Shown piece by piece: positions 1 through 7,235 of a DNA stretch of 18,215 nt. Positions within the stretch are counted from its first letter, which is position 1. Every line of letters begins with the position of its first letter. The notes under the pieces were generated by a model. The model was given only the letters and a program-made list of their open reading frames with translations, was not told where the DNA came from and did no database searches. The DNA lies in contig DASTSN010000099.1 in NCBI GenBank assembly GCA_035760665.1, positions 1-18,215 of the forward strand. The letters run 5' to 3'. This stretch comes from DASTSN01 sp035760665. Lineage in GTDB: Bacteria; Bacteroidota; Bacteroidia; Chitinophagales; Chitinophagaceae. The position numbers and the translations under genes were made by a program.

Positions 1-384
1 GCCTGCATCCATTTGCCTGATTGTTTTAAGCTCCATCACAGCCAGGCAGTTTTTTAGTACAGGAAACCCATTCCAGGTTATCAACTCGTGTTTGTTCTCC
101 AGCTTTTTTATTTTATCGACGTGCTTCCCGCTGGTTTTTCCCAGCAAACGAACCAGTGAATACTGGCAAGCCGATAATACCTGCAATACAAAATGATCTT
201 TGGACTGAAGATTTTGAAATGTTTTTGTGTTGTGATAAACAGCTACCATTATGCGCTTGGGTTGCATGCTTACAGCCGAAACGTAGGTGCAAATGTTCAT
301 ATTAAAATGCCCGTAATCATCACTGCTGCAAATAGAATAAACGGGCAGGCTGATGCGGTTCCATGGTTTTTTTCGTAAACTCAT
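1..384 (-). CDS. Flavin reductase-like (FMN-binding split barrel) protein, partial
   Basis: The first 128 codons of a gene that runs off the left edge. It starts at an ATG whose last two bases begin the TGA of the upstream cryptochrome-like gene (ATGA overlap), so the two are probably translationally coupled. The protein opens MSLRKKPWNRISLPVYSICS and continues with NMNICTYVSAVSMQPKRIMV and VAVYHNTKTFQNL. This 'N(I/L)xTYVSAVSMxPxxxxVAVYxxTKT' pattern is typical of the flavin-reductase-like domain, which binds FMN or FAD and is usually reduced by NAD(P)H. The later NGFPVLKNCLAVMEL segment fits the same fold. Physiological electron acceptor unknown; sitting directly behind a flavin-dependent photoreceptor or photolyase suggests, but does not prove, that it supplies or reduces flavin for it. 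A haem-independent monooxygenase component is an alternative. Confidence 0.8.
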   Translation of the reverse strand, partial: MSLRKKPWNRISLPVYSICSSDDYGHFNMNICTYVSAVSMQPKRIMVAVYHNTKTFQNLQSKDHFVLQVLSACQYSLVRLLGKTSGKHVDKIKKLENKHELITWNGFPVLKNCLAVMELKTIRQMDAG

Positions 385-1877
385 CTGGAGAGATTTTGCA
401 GGTATTCAGTGGCGGTTTCAAAATGCTGTTTTCGTTTGTCAGCCGTCATTTTATCCAGGGTGTTTACCAGCATTTTCATTCTCGGTGATTGTTCAAAAAA
501 GGAGCGGTTATCATGGATAAAAAGCCAAAACAATCCATCCCAGATTTGTTGCCAGGCACCTTTTTCCCAGTTTCCCATTTTCATCAGGTAACTGCTGCCG
601 CTGATATAGGGCTTTGTTGTCATCAGGCCGCCATCAGCAAACTGACTCATGCCGTATATGTTCGGTACCATCACCCAGTCGTAGCTGTCGATGAACATTT
701 CCATAAACCAACGGTACACCTCGTGCGGATTAAACCGGCACAGCAACATAAAGTTTCCCAGTACCATTAACCTTTCGATGTGATGACAATAGCCGGTTTC
801 CAGTATTCTTTTGATAACGATATCGACTGGCGCAATGCCTGTATCACCCGTCCAGAACGAAGCGGGTATTTTTTTATCATGCTGCCAGAAATTTAGCGTA
901 CGCTGTTTACGGCTCTCCCGTTCGTATAAAATTCGCATAAACTCCCGCCAGCCTATAATTTGCCGGATAAAACCTTCCAGGGAATTCAGGGGAATGTTTT
1001 CTTTTTTTGCAAAAGCCATTGTTTTCGTAATAACGTCTGTGGGTGTGAGCAGACCGATATTTAACATAGGTGTTAAAACTGCATGAAACAGGTAGCTGTG
1101 ATCAATTTTCATGGCATCCTCATAGATTCCAAATTTTGCGAACCGCTGTTCTAAAAAATTACTGAGCCATTCCTCTGCCTCGTTAAAATTTACAGGATAA
1201 AAACCATGTTGAGAATAAAGCGGAGAATCGATACAACCAGGATTGCCGGGGAAATTTTTTCCTACATATTCTTTTGCTTCTAAAACATATGTATTTGCTT
1301 GCGGAAAACCAATGGCCGGAATTGTTTCTGTGGTGGGAATCTTTTTACGGTTATCGGTATCAAAGGTCCATTTTCCGCCAGCGGGTTTATAATGCGAGTC
1401 AACTAAGATATTTCGCTGCTTACGCTGCCAGATATAAAAATCGGTTTGAAAATAATGTTTCCTGTTATGGAAAAAATGGTCTGCTTCTTCCAGTGTGTTT
1501 AAAAATCCGGGAGTCTGGTATTCTGTCATTGCGATGCCTGCAACGGCAGCGGTCTCAACAAGCCGGCGGCGAAGCCAGTCGTCGTAGACATCGGTATAAT
1601 GAATTTCTTTCGTATTGTTTTGTGCAAGATGTTCCACCAGCCGGCGAATGTCTGATAAGTTACTGGTGGCTTCAATATAAACTGTTATAAATCCGGATTG
1701 AAGCAGGTAGTCTTCGTACTGCTTCATACTGGCCCTGTGTAGAACCAGTTTTTGCTTGTGAAAATAATAGTGTTTAAAAAACAGTAATTCTTCCACCAGG
1801 TATACAATTCTTCCGGCCGAAACGGCAGGATTTTTTTTAAATAACTGGTGGGGGAAAATAACAGTTGCAGCTTGCAT
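381..1877 (-). CDS. Cryptochrome/photolyase-related protein (FeS-BCP/DPRP family) lacking the Fe-S cysteines
   Basis: Encodes 498 residues from the ATG at 1877; a longer frame from TTG 1895 is possible, but the family begins at TVIFPHQLF, right after this ATG. It belongs to the prokaryotic deoxyribodipyrimidine photolyase-related (FeS-BCP) family: an N-terminal Rossmann-like antenna domain (about 1-130) and a C-terminal helical FAD-binding domain with IIGWREFMRILYE, GYCHHIERLMVLGNFML and VPNIYGMSQFADGGLMTTKPY. Characterised members repair (6-4) photoproducts or sense blue light, and hold a [4Fe-4S] cluster with one cysteine mid-protein and three near the C-terminus. Here there is no cysteine at all in the last 118 residues, and the segment that normally carries the CxxC...C loop (just after ISGSSYLMKMG) is shorter, reading NWEKGAWQQIWDGLFW. 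Antenna pigment and repair activity cannot be read from the sequence. It heads a minus-strand unit with the flavin-reductase-like gene. Confidence 0.88.
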   Translation of the reverse strand: MQAATVIFPHQLFKKNPAVSAGRIVYLVEELLFFKHYYFHKQKLVLHRASMKQYEDYLLQSGFITVYIEATSNLSDIRRLVEHLAQNNTKEIHYTDVYDDWLRRRLVETAAVAGIAMTEYQTPGFLNTLEEADHFFHNRKHYFQTDFYIWQRKQRNILVDSHYKPAGGKWTFDTDNRKKIPTTETIPAIGFPQANTYVLEAKEYVGKNFPGNPGCIDSPLYSQHGFYPVNFNEAEEWLSNFLEQRFAKFGIYEDAMKIDHSYLFHAVLTPMLNIGLLTPTDVITKTMAFAKKENIPLNSLEGFIRQIIGWREFMRILYERESRKQRTLNFWQHDKKIPASFWTGDTGIAPVDIVIKRILETGYCHHIERLMVLGNFMLLCRFNPHEVYRWFMEMFIDSYDWVMVPNIYGMSQFADGGLMTTKPYISGSSYLMKMGNWEKGAWQQIWDGLFWLFIHDNRSFFEQSPRMKMLVNTLDKMTADKRKQHFETATEYLQNLSR

Positions 1878-1985
1878 AGATGCCTGGTAAAACAACTGAA
1901 TAGCCCGGATGGTTTAGAAAAAGCGACTTATCGTATTTACCGGCTAATAAACAGGGGTTCTCTCTTACATGTTGACAGATTCAGC

Positions 1986-1993
1986 TATTTTTG
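1986..1993 (+). promoter_or_regulatory. Bacteroidota-type -7 element upstream of proline dehydrogenase
   Basis: TATTTTTG matches the Bacteroidota -7 consensus TAnnTTTG exactly and lies 21 bases before the ATG at 2015. No TTG is visible at the usual -33 spacing; the nearest (1972-1974) is only 11 bases upstream. If used, the 5' leader would be about 15-20 bases. Confidence 0.5.
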
Positions 1994-2014
1994 CAGCTAC
2001 TTTATTTACGCCGT

Positions 2015-3250
2015 ATGGATAACCCTCAGCCCGTTATATCGTTTGATAATACAGAGTTTGCATTTGAACATAAGTCCGACCAGCAATTGAAAAAAGCACA
2101 TTTTCTTTTTTCCTTAATGGACAAGCCCTGGCTGGTGAAGGCCGGGGTAAAACTTACCCCGCTTGCCATAAAGGCCGGCTTACCGGTGAAAGGGCTGATC
2201 AGGAAAACGATTTTTGAACAGTTTGTTGGCGGTGAAACGTTGGGTGAGACCGCGACTGTGGCAAAAAAACTGGGTGATTATCATGTGCAGGTGATCCTGG
2301 ACTACGGCGTGGAAGGGAAGGAGGGGGAAGAAAATTTTGATCATGCCTGCGATGAGTTTATTCGGGTTATTGATTATGCAGCTACCCAGCCTAATATTCC
2401 GTTTATGAGTGTAAAGGTGACCGGTTTTGCCCGGTTTGCATTACTGGAAAAAATGGATGGGTTAATGGAACGAGCTGGTGGATCACTGATGAAAAGATAC
2501 CTGAAAGCCGTGGAAGATTTAGCCAGCGATGAACGGGAGGAATGGCACCGCATACGTCATCGCATGATGCGGGTTTGTGAAAGAGCTGCTGAAAAAAATA
2601 TAGGGGTATTGGTGGATGCTGAGGAAAGTTGGGTGCATGATCCCGTTGATGCATTAACCATATTAATGATGGATACTTTCAATAAAAGGAAAGCAGTTGT
2701 CTACAACACTCTTCAGCACTACCGGCATGACCGGCTGAGCTTTTTGAAAGATTCCTATGAAGCTGCGGTGGAAAGAAATTTTATACTGGGTGCAAAATTA
2801 GTGAGAGGTGCCTATATGGAAAAAGAACGCCGCAGAGCCGAAGAGAAGGGGTATCCTTCGCCCATACAGCCGGATAAGGAAAGCACAGACAAAGACTATA
2901 ATGCTGGTGTACGATTTTGTGTTGATCATCTCGATCGTATCAGCCTGATCGTGGCTTCGCATAACGAATACAGTAATTTGTTTGCAACAAAACTTTTACA
3001 GCAAAAAGGGTTATCACTGAATCATCCGCATGTGCATTTCAGCCAGTTGTATGGCATGAGTGATAATATCACATTTAACCTGGCACATGCAGGTTGTAGT
3101 GTCAGCAAATACCTTCCTTTCGGGCCGATTAAAGATGTTATACCTTACCTCATGCGAAGGGCCCAGGAAAATACGTCGGTAAAAGGACAAACGGGCAGGG
3201 AATTAAGCCTGATCAAAAAGGAACTGCAGCGGAGAGGGCTTAAAGGCTGA
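2015..3250 (+). CDS. Proline dehydrogenase (FAD-dependent)
   Basis: A 411-residue monofunctional proline dehydrogenase, which oxidises L-proline to 1-pyrroline-5-carboxylate with FAD and passes electrons to the membrane quinone pool. The single PRODH barrel shows KLVRGAYMEKE (about 261-271), IVASHNE (312-318), FSQLYGMSDN (342-351), KYLPFGP and YLMRRAQEN (378-386); the paired arginines 381-382 match the substrate-carboxylate-binding pair of PutA-type enzymes. It lacks the P5C dehydrogenase half of PutA, so that step must be encoded elsewhere. ATG 2015 is preferred over TTG 1991, because 1991-1993 lies inside the -7 promoter motif. It is divergent from the cryptochrome gene (137 bases between starts) and convergent with the YigZ-family gene. 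Confidence 0.95.
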   Translation: MDNPQPVISFDNTEFAFEHKSDQQLKKAHFLFSLMDKPWLVKAGVKLTPLAIKAGLPVKGLIRKTIFEQFVGGETLGETATVAKKLGDYHVQVILDYGVEGKEGEENFDHACDEFIRVIDYAATQPNIPFMSVKVTGFARFALLEKMDGLMERAGGSLMKRYLKAVEDLASDEREEWHRIRHRMMRVCERAAEKNIGVLVDAEESWVHDPVDALTILMMDTFNKRKAVVYNTLQHYRHDRLSFLKDSYEAAVERNFILGAKLVRGAYMEKERRRAEEKGYPSPIQPDKESTDKDYNAGVRFCVDHLDRISLIVASHNEYSNLFATKLLQQKGLSLNHPHVHFSQLYGMSDNITFNLAHAGCSVSKYLPFGPIKDVIPYLMRRAQENTSVKGQTGRELSLIKKELQRRGLKG

Positions 3251-3267
3251 AAAACCGTTTCGTTTTT
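3250..3267. terminator. Weak AT-rich hairpin between convergent genes
   Basis: AAAAAC (3250-3255) and GTTTTT (3262-3267) can pair around a 6-base loop, giving A- and T-runs on opposite sides as in small bidirectional terminators. It lies in the 33-base gap between the convergent proline dehydrogenase and YigZ-family stops. The stem is weak, so this is tentative. Confidence 0.22.
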
Positions 3268-3283
3268 GATAAGCGCTTCAAGG

Positions 3284-3889
3284 TTATCCGATGGCTTCTT
3301 TTTCAATGTTCCTTAATTCGCCAAGCCGCAGCATGCATAAATCAAACATGTTTTTGGGAATACCAATCTCCATACTGCAAAACAACTGCATCTCCTGCTG
3401 TAAGATGCTGCAATTGTATTGCCTGACGATTGTCATGATATCATTCATTTGAGTGTAGTCGAACTGAAGACGGTAGCGGACTTCAATTTGTTTTTGTACG
3501 ATGGGAGTCGTTTGCAGGGCCAGCGCGGCTGCACTTTTATATGCATTAATCAGACCTGGTACACCCAGCAACGTACCGCCGAAATACCGAACAACAATGA
3601 CCAGGGTATTAGTGAGTTGCTTGCTGTCGATTTGCCCCAATATCGGTCGGCCTGCTGTTCCGGAAGGTTCCCCATCATCGCTGGCGCGAAATGTGTTGCC
3701 ATCCGTACCAAGGCGGTAGGCAAAACAATGATGTGTGGCTTTCGGGTGTTCTTTTTTTATGCCTGCCAGGATTTCTTTAAACTCGTTTACGTCAGCTACC
3801 GGGAAAGCATAACCAATGAAACGACTTCCGCGGTCCCTGAATTCAGCCTGTGATGGTTTTATTATCGTATTATAGGTATCCTGGTTCAT
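3284..3889 (-). CDS. YigZ/IMPACT-family protein (UPF0029)
   Basis: Encodes 201 residues starting MNQDTYNTIIKPSQAEFRDR; the in-frame TTG at 3898 would add only three residues. The N-terminal two-thirds is the IMPACT/UPF0029 domain: RFIGYAFPV, HHCFAYRLG, ASDDGEPSGTAGRPIL and VVRYFGGTLLGVPGLINAYK are family signatures. The C-terminal third (from about residue 130) is the small ferredoxin-like domain typical of bacterial YigZ proteins. E. coli YigZ has a solved structure but no firmly established biochemical role; the eukaryotic relative IMPACT regulates Gcn2. The gene follows ribD on the same strand with a 16-base gap, so co-transcription is likely, but no functional link to riboflavin synthesis is known. 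Confidence 0.9.
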   Translation of the reverse strand: MNQDTYNTIIKPSQAEFRDRGSRFIGYAFPVADVNEFKEILAGIKKEHPKATHHCFAYRLGTDGNTFRASDDGEPSGTAGRPILGQIDSKQLTNTLVIVVRYFGGTLLGVPGLINAYKSAAALALQTTPIVQKQIEVRYRLQFDYTQMNDIMTIVRQYNCSILQQEMQLFCSMEIGIPKNMFDLCMLRLGELRNIEKEAIG

Positions 3890-3905
3890 ATTGGTCAATG
3901 ATTTC

Positions 3906-4952
3906 TTAACGGACAGGCCTCAATGTTGTTATCGTGTCGTTTTGCAGCTGTTGCTTATTAACGATAAATACATTTTTTTTCCAAGCAGGGGCAGCCGTAC
4001 CGGCAGGAATAATCAATTCAGTATTTGTTATGATGCGGGCTTCATCCCACAGGTTTGCATCAATCAATGATTGTAATAAAATAGCTCCGCCTTCGACCAG
4101 TACACTTTGAACGTTTAACAAGTAAAGAGCCTGTACCACCTGTTGAATCAGCGGTTTTCCTGCTTCAAGTTGGTAATACGTCAGGTTTTCCGTTTGTTCG
4201 TGACGCAGATGGTTAAATACGATCGTGGGTTGTTCCCGGTTGAAAATGTTAAGCGAGGTGGGTAACTGTAATTTTTTATCTATGACCAGCCTAACCGGTG
4301 AAGGACCTGTCCAGAATCTATTTGTCAGCTCCGGGTTATCGGCCAGCGCTGTATTGGTGCCAACGAGTATGGCAGATTCTTCACTCCGCCATTTGTGAAC
4401 CAGCCGGTTGCTGTATTCGTTACTAATGAATAACCTGTCTGTATTGGCGTTGCTTATTTTCCCATTAGCTGTCTGGGCCCATTTTAAAATAATATAAGGA
4501 CGCTGCAGCGTATGAAAAGTAAAGAAACGCCTGTTTAGTTCTTCAGCTTTCTTTTCCAGCACGCCAGTTACTACTTCAACACCTGCCATTTTCAGTTTTT
4601 CAATTCCCCTGCCATTCACTTCTTTGAAGGGATCCCGGCAAGCGATCACCACTTTTGGTATTTTTTGCTGAATGATGAGGTCAGTGCAGGGCGGTGTTTT
4701 CCCAACATGTGCACAGGGCTCCAGGGAGACATATAGTGTTGCGGATGGAATTACATGCCTGTCTGCTTCTTTTACAGCTGCTATACAATTTACTTCGGCA
4801 TGTGCCTGCCCGTATTGCTGGTGATATCCCTCGCCAATGATGCGATCCTGGTACACGAGCACGGCTCCCACCATTGGGTTCGGCGCGACATATCCTGCGC
4901 CGTATTTCGCCAGCTCAAGGCACCGTTCCATATATTGTTCGGCTGCTGTCAT
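3906..4952 (-). CDS. ribD: Bifunctional riboflavin biosynthesis deaminase/reductase RibD
   Basis: Encodes 348 residues from ATG 4952 (MTAAEQYMERCLELAKYGAG). RibD carries out two successive steps of riboflavin synthesis in the cytoplasm: deamination of the pyrimidine intermediate made from GTP, then NADPH-dependent reduction of its ribosyl side chain. The deaminase domain (about 1-145) shows APNPMVGAVLV and HAEVNCI, with zinc ligand His51 and catalytic Glu53, and EPCAHVGKTPPC with zinc ligands Cys80 and Cys89. The reductase domain (about 148-348) starts RPYIILKWAQTANGKI and has SAILVGTNTALADNPELTNR and VLVEGGAILLQ. Length is normal for the fused enzyme. The longer open frame up to 5039 is rejected because it crosses the divergent promoter region and carries no family sequence. 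No FMN riboswitch is visible in the 75-base gap to prmC. Confidence 0.96.
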   Translation of the reverse strand: MTAAEQYMERCLELAKYGAGYVAPNPMVGAVLVYQDRIIGEGYHQQYGQAHAEVNCIAAVKEADRHVIPSATLYVSLEPCAHVGKTPPCTDLIIQQKIPKVVIACRDPFKEVNGRGIEKLKMAGVEVVTGVLEKKAEELNRRFFTFHTLQRPYIILKWAQTANGKISNANTDRLFISNEYSNRLVHKWRSEESAILVGTNTALADNPELTNRFWTGPSPVRLVIDKKLQLPTSLNIFNREQPTIVFNHLRHEQTENLTYYQLEAGKPLIQQVVQALYLLNVQSVLVEGGAILLQSLIDANLWDEARIITNTELIIPAGTAAPAWKKNVFIVNKQQLQNDTITTLRPVR

Positions 4953-5016
4953 AAACAAGCTGCAATATACGCTTTCAGCCTGCTTCGGCGATGACCGATA
5001 GTTGTATCTCAAATCG

Positions 5017-5024
5017 TAAGTTTG
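5017..5024 (+). promoter_or_regulatory. Bacteroidota-type -7 element immediately before prmC
   Basis: TAAGTTTG is an exact match to TAnnTTTG and ends three bases before the prmC ATG (5028). Transcription would start at or within a base or two of the A of ATG, implying a leaderless mRNA. No TTG at normal -33 spacing is visible (nearest 5002-5004). Confidence 0.45.
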
Positions 5025-5027
5025 CTT

Positions 5028-5888
5028 ATGACGATACACGAAGCTTCTTTAAAACTGCGGTACCAATTAATGGAAAGGTACGACACGGCGGAAGCGAGGA
5101 ATATTACAGATTGGGTTTTGGAACATGTGACCGGCTGGAGCCGTATAGACAGGATAATCAATAAGCAGCTGAAACTGTCAGCCTCACAGGAGGCGGATCT
5201 TGAAAAAATTACCGGTCGTTTAATGCAGCATGAACCGGTTCAGTACGTTTTAAATGAAGCTTGGTTTTGCGGCATGAAGTTTTTTGTTAATCACAATGTG
5301 CTGATTCCGCGACCTGAGACCGAAGAGTTGGTGCATTGGATTTTACAGGATTTTCCGCCGGGTGCCCAGGGATTAAAAATACTGGACATTGGTACCGGCA
5401 GCGGATGTATACCAATTACTTTAAAAACAAAATTAAAAGCCGCCGAATTGTGGAGTTGCGATGTGAGTGAAAATGCTTTGCAGGTGGCAAAGCAAAATGC
5501 AGCGAACCTGCAGGCGGATATCAGGTTTTTGTTACTTGATTTTCTCGATCAATCAGGCTGGTATCCATTACCCGTATTTGACATCATCGTCAGTAACCCA
5601 CCTTACGTTCCCGAAAGCGATCAGCAATCCATGCAGCCCAATGTGCTGAATTTTGAGCCGCATACCGCTTTGTTTGTTCCCGACAATGATTCGCTTGTGT
5701 TTTATAAAGCCATTATCGATTTTGCAGTAACGCATTTAAAAGCAGGCGGTGCAGTATATGCAGAGATACATGAAAATCTTGGCGCCGGTACAAGCCGTCT
5801 TTTCGAGGCTGCAGGTTTTTCTGTGCAATTGAAAAAAGATATGCAGGGGAAAGATAGAATGATTAAAGCAGTAAGCCCGGCAACCTGA
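5028..5888 (+). CDS. prmC: Release factor glutamine N5-methyltransferase PrmC
   Basis: Encodes 286 residues. PrmC transfers a methyl group from S-adenosylmethionine to the glutamine of the GGQ motif in peptide release factors RF1/RF2, making termination efficient. An N-terminal helical release-factor-binding domain (about 1-80) is followed by a Rossmann methyltransferase domain with IPRPETEELV (93-102), the SAM loop LDIGTGSGCIPI (119-130) and the catalytic NPPYVPESD (190-198), which is diagnostic of N5-glutamine methyltransferases. ATG 5028 is chosen because the -7 element lies directly upstream; ATG 5070 would remove the first 14 residues of the helical domain. It is divergent from ribD and convergent with the ExbD-like gene. 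Confidence 0.95.
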   Translation: MTIHEASLKLRYQLMERYDTAEARNITDWVLEHVTGWSRIDRIINKQLKLSASQEADLEKITGRLMQHEPVQYVLNEAWFCGMKFFVNHNVLIPRPETEELVHWILQDFPPGAQGLKILDIGTGSGCIPITLKTKLKAAELWSCDVSENALQVAKQNAANLQADIRFLLLDFLDQSGWYPLPVFDIIVSNPPYVPESDQQSMQPNVLNFEPHTALFVPDNDSLVFYKAIIDFAVTHLKAGGAVYAEIHENLGAGTSRLFEAAGFSVQLKKDMQGKDRMIKAVSPAT

Positions 5889-5895
5889 AAGCCGG
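5877..5895. terminator. Possible hairpin terminator at the end of prmC
   Basis: CCGGC (5877-5881) and GCCGG (5891-5895) form a perfect 5-bp GC stem with a 9-base loop that contains the prmC stop codon, followed by T-rich sequence to about 5910. It sits in the 13-base gap between convergent genes and could serve both. The short stem keeps confidence low. Confidence 0.3.
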
Positions 5896-5901
5896 ACGAA
5901 T

Positions 5902-6303
5902 TTATTTTACATTGGCTACCACTTTGGCGCCGGCACGTTTTGCAGCCTGCATAATGCGAAACACTTCGCCGTAATAGGAAATAGTATCAGCATTTACAAC
6001 CACTGATGGTGTATCAAGCGGTGATTTACGTATGCGTTCCACTTCGGCTTTTAAAATGGTATCAATGTTCGTCATATCAATCTGCTTTTGGCCGAGATAA
6101 ATTTTTTGATCTTTATCAATTGATACAACGATATTCTGCTTGGCTTTCGTGTCTTTGGTTCCATGCGGATTGTTCACTTTTACGACGTTCGGGTTAGCCA
6201 GCGTAGACGTGATCAAAAAGAACATCAGCAGAATGAAAATAATATCATTCAGCGAATCGGTAAATACTTCTATTTCCCCTTTATGTTTTTTTCTAAACTT
6301 CAT
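5902..6303 (-). CDS. ExbD/TolR-family biopolymer transport protein
   Basis: Encodes 133 residues. ExbD/TolR proteins sit inside the pentameric ExbB/TolQ channel and use the proton motive force to drive a periplasmic partner. A short basic cytoplasmic N-terminus (MKFRKKHKGE) leads into one membrane helix (about 18-37) with the conserved proton-relay aspartate at position 20 (SLNDIIFILLMFFLITST), followed by a periplasmic domain of about 95 residues containing VSIDKDQKIYLG and VVVNADTISYYGEVFRIM. Length is normal. It follows the ExbB-like gene with a 12-base gap and is surely co-expressed with it. Neither TonB nor a second ExbD copy is adjacent, so TonB-, Tol- or another energised function cannot be decided here. 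Confidence 0.92.
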   Translation of the reverse strand: MKFRKKHKGEIEVFTDSLNDIIFILLMFFLITSTLANPNVVKVNNPHGTKDTKAKQNIVVSIDKDQKIYLGQKQIDMTNIDTILKAEVERIRKSPLDTPSVVVNADTISYYGEVFRIMQAAKRAGAKVVANVK

Positions 6304-6315
6304 GTGGTGCTTCGT

Positions 6316-7014
6316 TTAGCGGGTAGGTTCCTGTAATACGTCGAGGAAATCAGCAGCTGAGGCTTCCATTTTGTTAGCGGTTTTGTCAATCTGGGCATTC
6401 AGGTAGTTGTACCCAAGAAACGCCAGCAAACCAATAATCAATCCGGTAATGGAGGTAATCAGTTTTGTATAGATACCCTGGGAAATAGTGCCGAGTTCCA
6501 ATTCATTTGCACGGTAGATTTCAGAAAACAACTGCATCAGGCCTACCAGCGTTCCTACAAAACCAAAGATGGGTGCACCGCGGGAAATCACAGATAAAAC
6601 ACCCATATTTTTTTCCAGCTTGTACATTTCCAGTTGTCCTACATTATCCATGCTTTTTTCTATTGTATCGATGGGTTTACCAATGCGCTGGATGCCCTTG
6701 TCGATAATACGAGCTACCGGGTTGCTGGTATTTTTTGCAAAGCTCCTGGCAGCTGTGATATTTCCCGAAACGATATGGTCGCGGATAATATTCATGAAGT
6801 TCTGGTCGATGCGGGAAGCATTGCGAATAGCAATATAGCGTTCTACAAAAACGTATACTGACAACAGGAGCATGATTCCGAGCGGTATCATTACCCAACC
6901 GCCCATTTTTAATAATTCAAAAAAACTGAGGCTGCCGTCTCCGTTGGAGTCGCCGACTGTCACGGTATGGATTACCCTGTTGGCTGTATCAACAATCTGT
7001 AGCAGGTCAATCAT
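6316..7014 (-). CDS. MotA/TolQ/ExbB-family proton channel protein with EF-hand-like N-terminal loop
   Basis: Encodes 232 residues. It pairs with the ExbD-like protein to form a proton-driven inner-membrane motor. Three membrane segments are evident: about 39-57 (WVMIPLGIMLLLSVYVFVER), 138-164 and 183-206. The second and third contain the family signature RGAPIFGFVGTLVGLMQLF and GIYTKLITSITGLIIGL. The N-terminal 35 residues, expected in the periplasm just before helix 1, contain D22-S-N-G-D-G-S-L-S-F-F-E33, which fits the 12-residue EF-hand calcium-binding loop exactly (D1, N3, D5, G6, L8, S9, E12). The SFFELL part alone is common in Bacteroidota homologues; the acidic half before it is what makes the match. 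No predicted calcium role is established for this family. Confidence 0.93.
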   Translation of the reverse strand: MIDLLQIVDTANRVIHTVTVGDSNGDGSLSFFELLKMGGWVMIPLGIMLLLSVYVFVERYIAIRNASRIDQNFMNIIRDHIVSGNITAARSFAKNTSNPVARIIDKGIQRIGKPIDTIEKSMDNVGQLEMYKLEKNMGVLSVISRGAPIFGFVGTLVGLMQLFSEIYRANELELGTISQGIYTKLITSITGLIIGLLAFLGYNYLNAQIDKTANKMEASAADFLDVLQEPTR

Positions 7015-7060
7015 AGTTATGTATACTTTATGTGCGTAAATGTACTGTTTCGTGAGAAAT

Positions 7061-7074
7061 AACGCTGGAGCGTT
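7061..7074. promoter_or_regulatory. Short palindrome upstream of the ExbB-like gene
   Basis: AACGCT-GG-AGCGTT has 6-bp inverted arms and a 2-base centre, too tight for an RNA hairpin but suited to a dimeric DNA-binding protein. It lies 47-60 bases upstream of the ATG at 7014. Function unproven. Confidence 0.2.
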
Positions 7075-7108
7075 TCCTGTGTTTTTATCAACACGATGTG
7101 AATGAACG

Positions 7109-7140
7109 AAAAAAAAAGATGCCAGCGTATACCTGGCATC
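7109..7140 (-). terminator. Strong intrinsic terminator after the SPFH gene
   Basis: On the minus strand GATGCCAG (7140-7133) pairs perfectly with CTGGCATC (7125-7118) around a 7-base loop, and the stem is followed at once by nine T residues (7117-7109). This is a textbook Rho-independent terminator about 95 bases downstream of the SPFH stop, separating that gene from the ExbB/ExbD unit. Confidence 0.88.
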
Positions 7141-7235
7141 CGGGTTTATGCTTATTTAACAAAATTTAAATCAAATGTGGCAACAACAGAAAGCGTGAGT
7201 AAAATTATGAATGATGTGTAGGGTGGGACAATCGT

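Noticed and set aside
1274..1690. A 138-codon plus-strand frame inside the cryptochrome-like gene
   Set aside because: Antisense to a well supported family member with no own homology.
4953..5027. FMN riboswitch upstream of ribD
   Set aside because: The gap is only 75 bases and lacks the conserved RFN element segments; nothing resembling it is visible.
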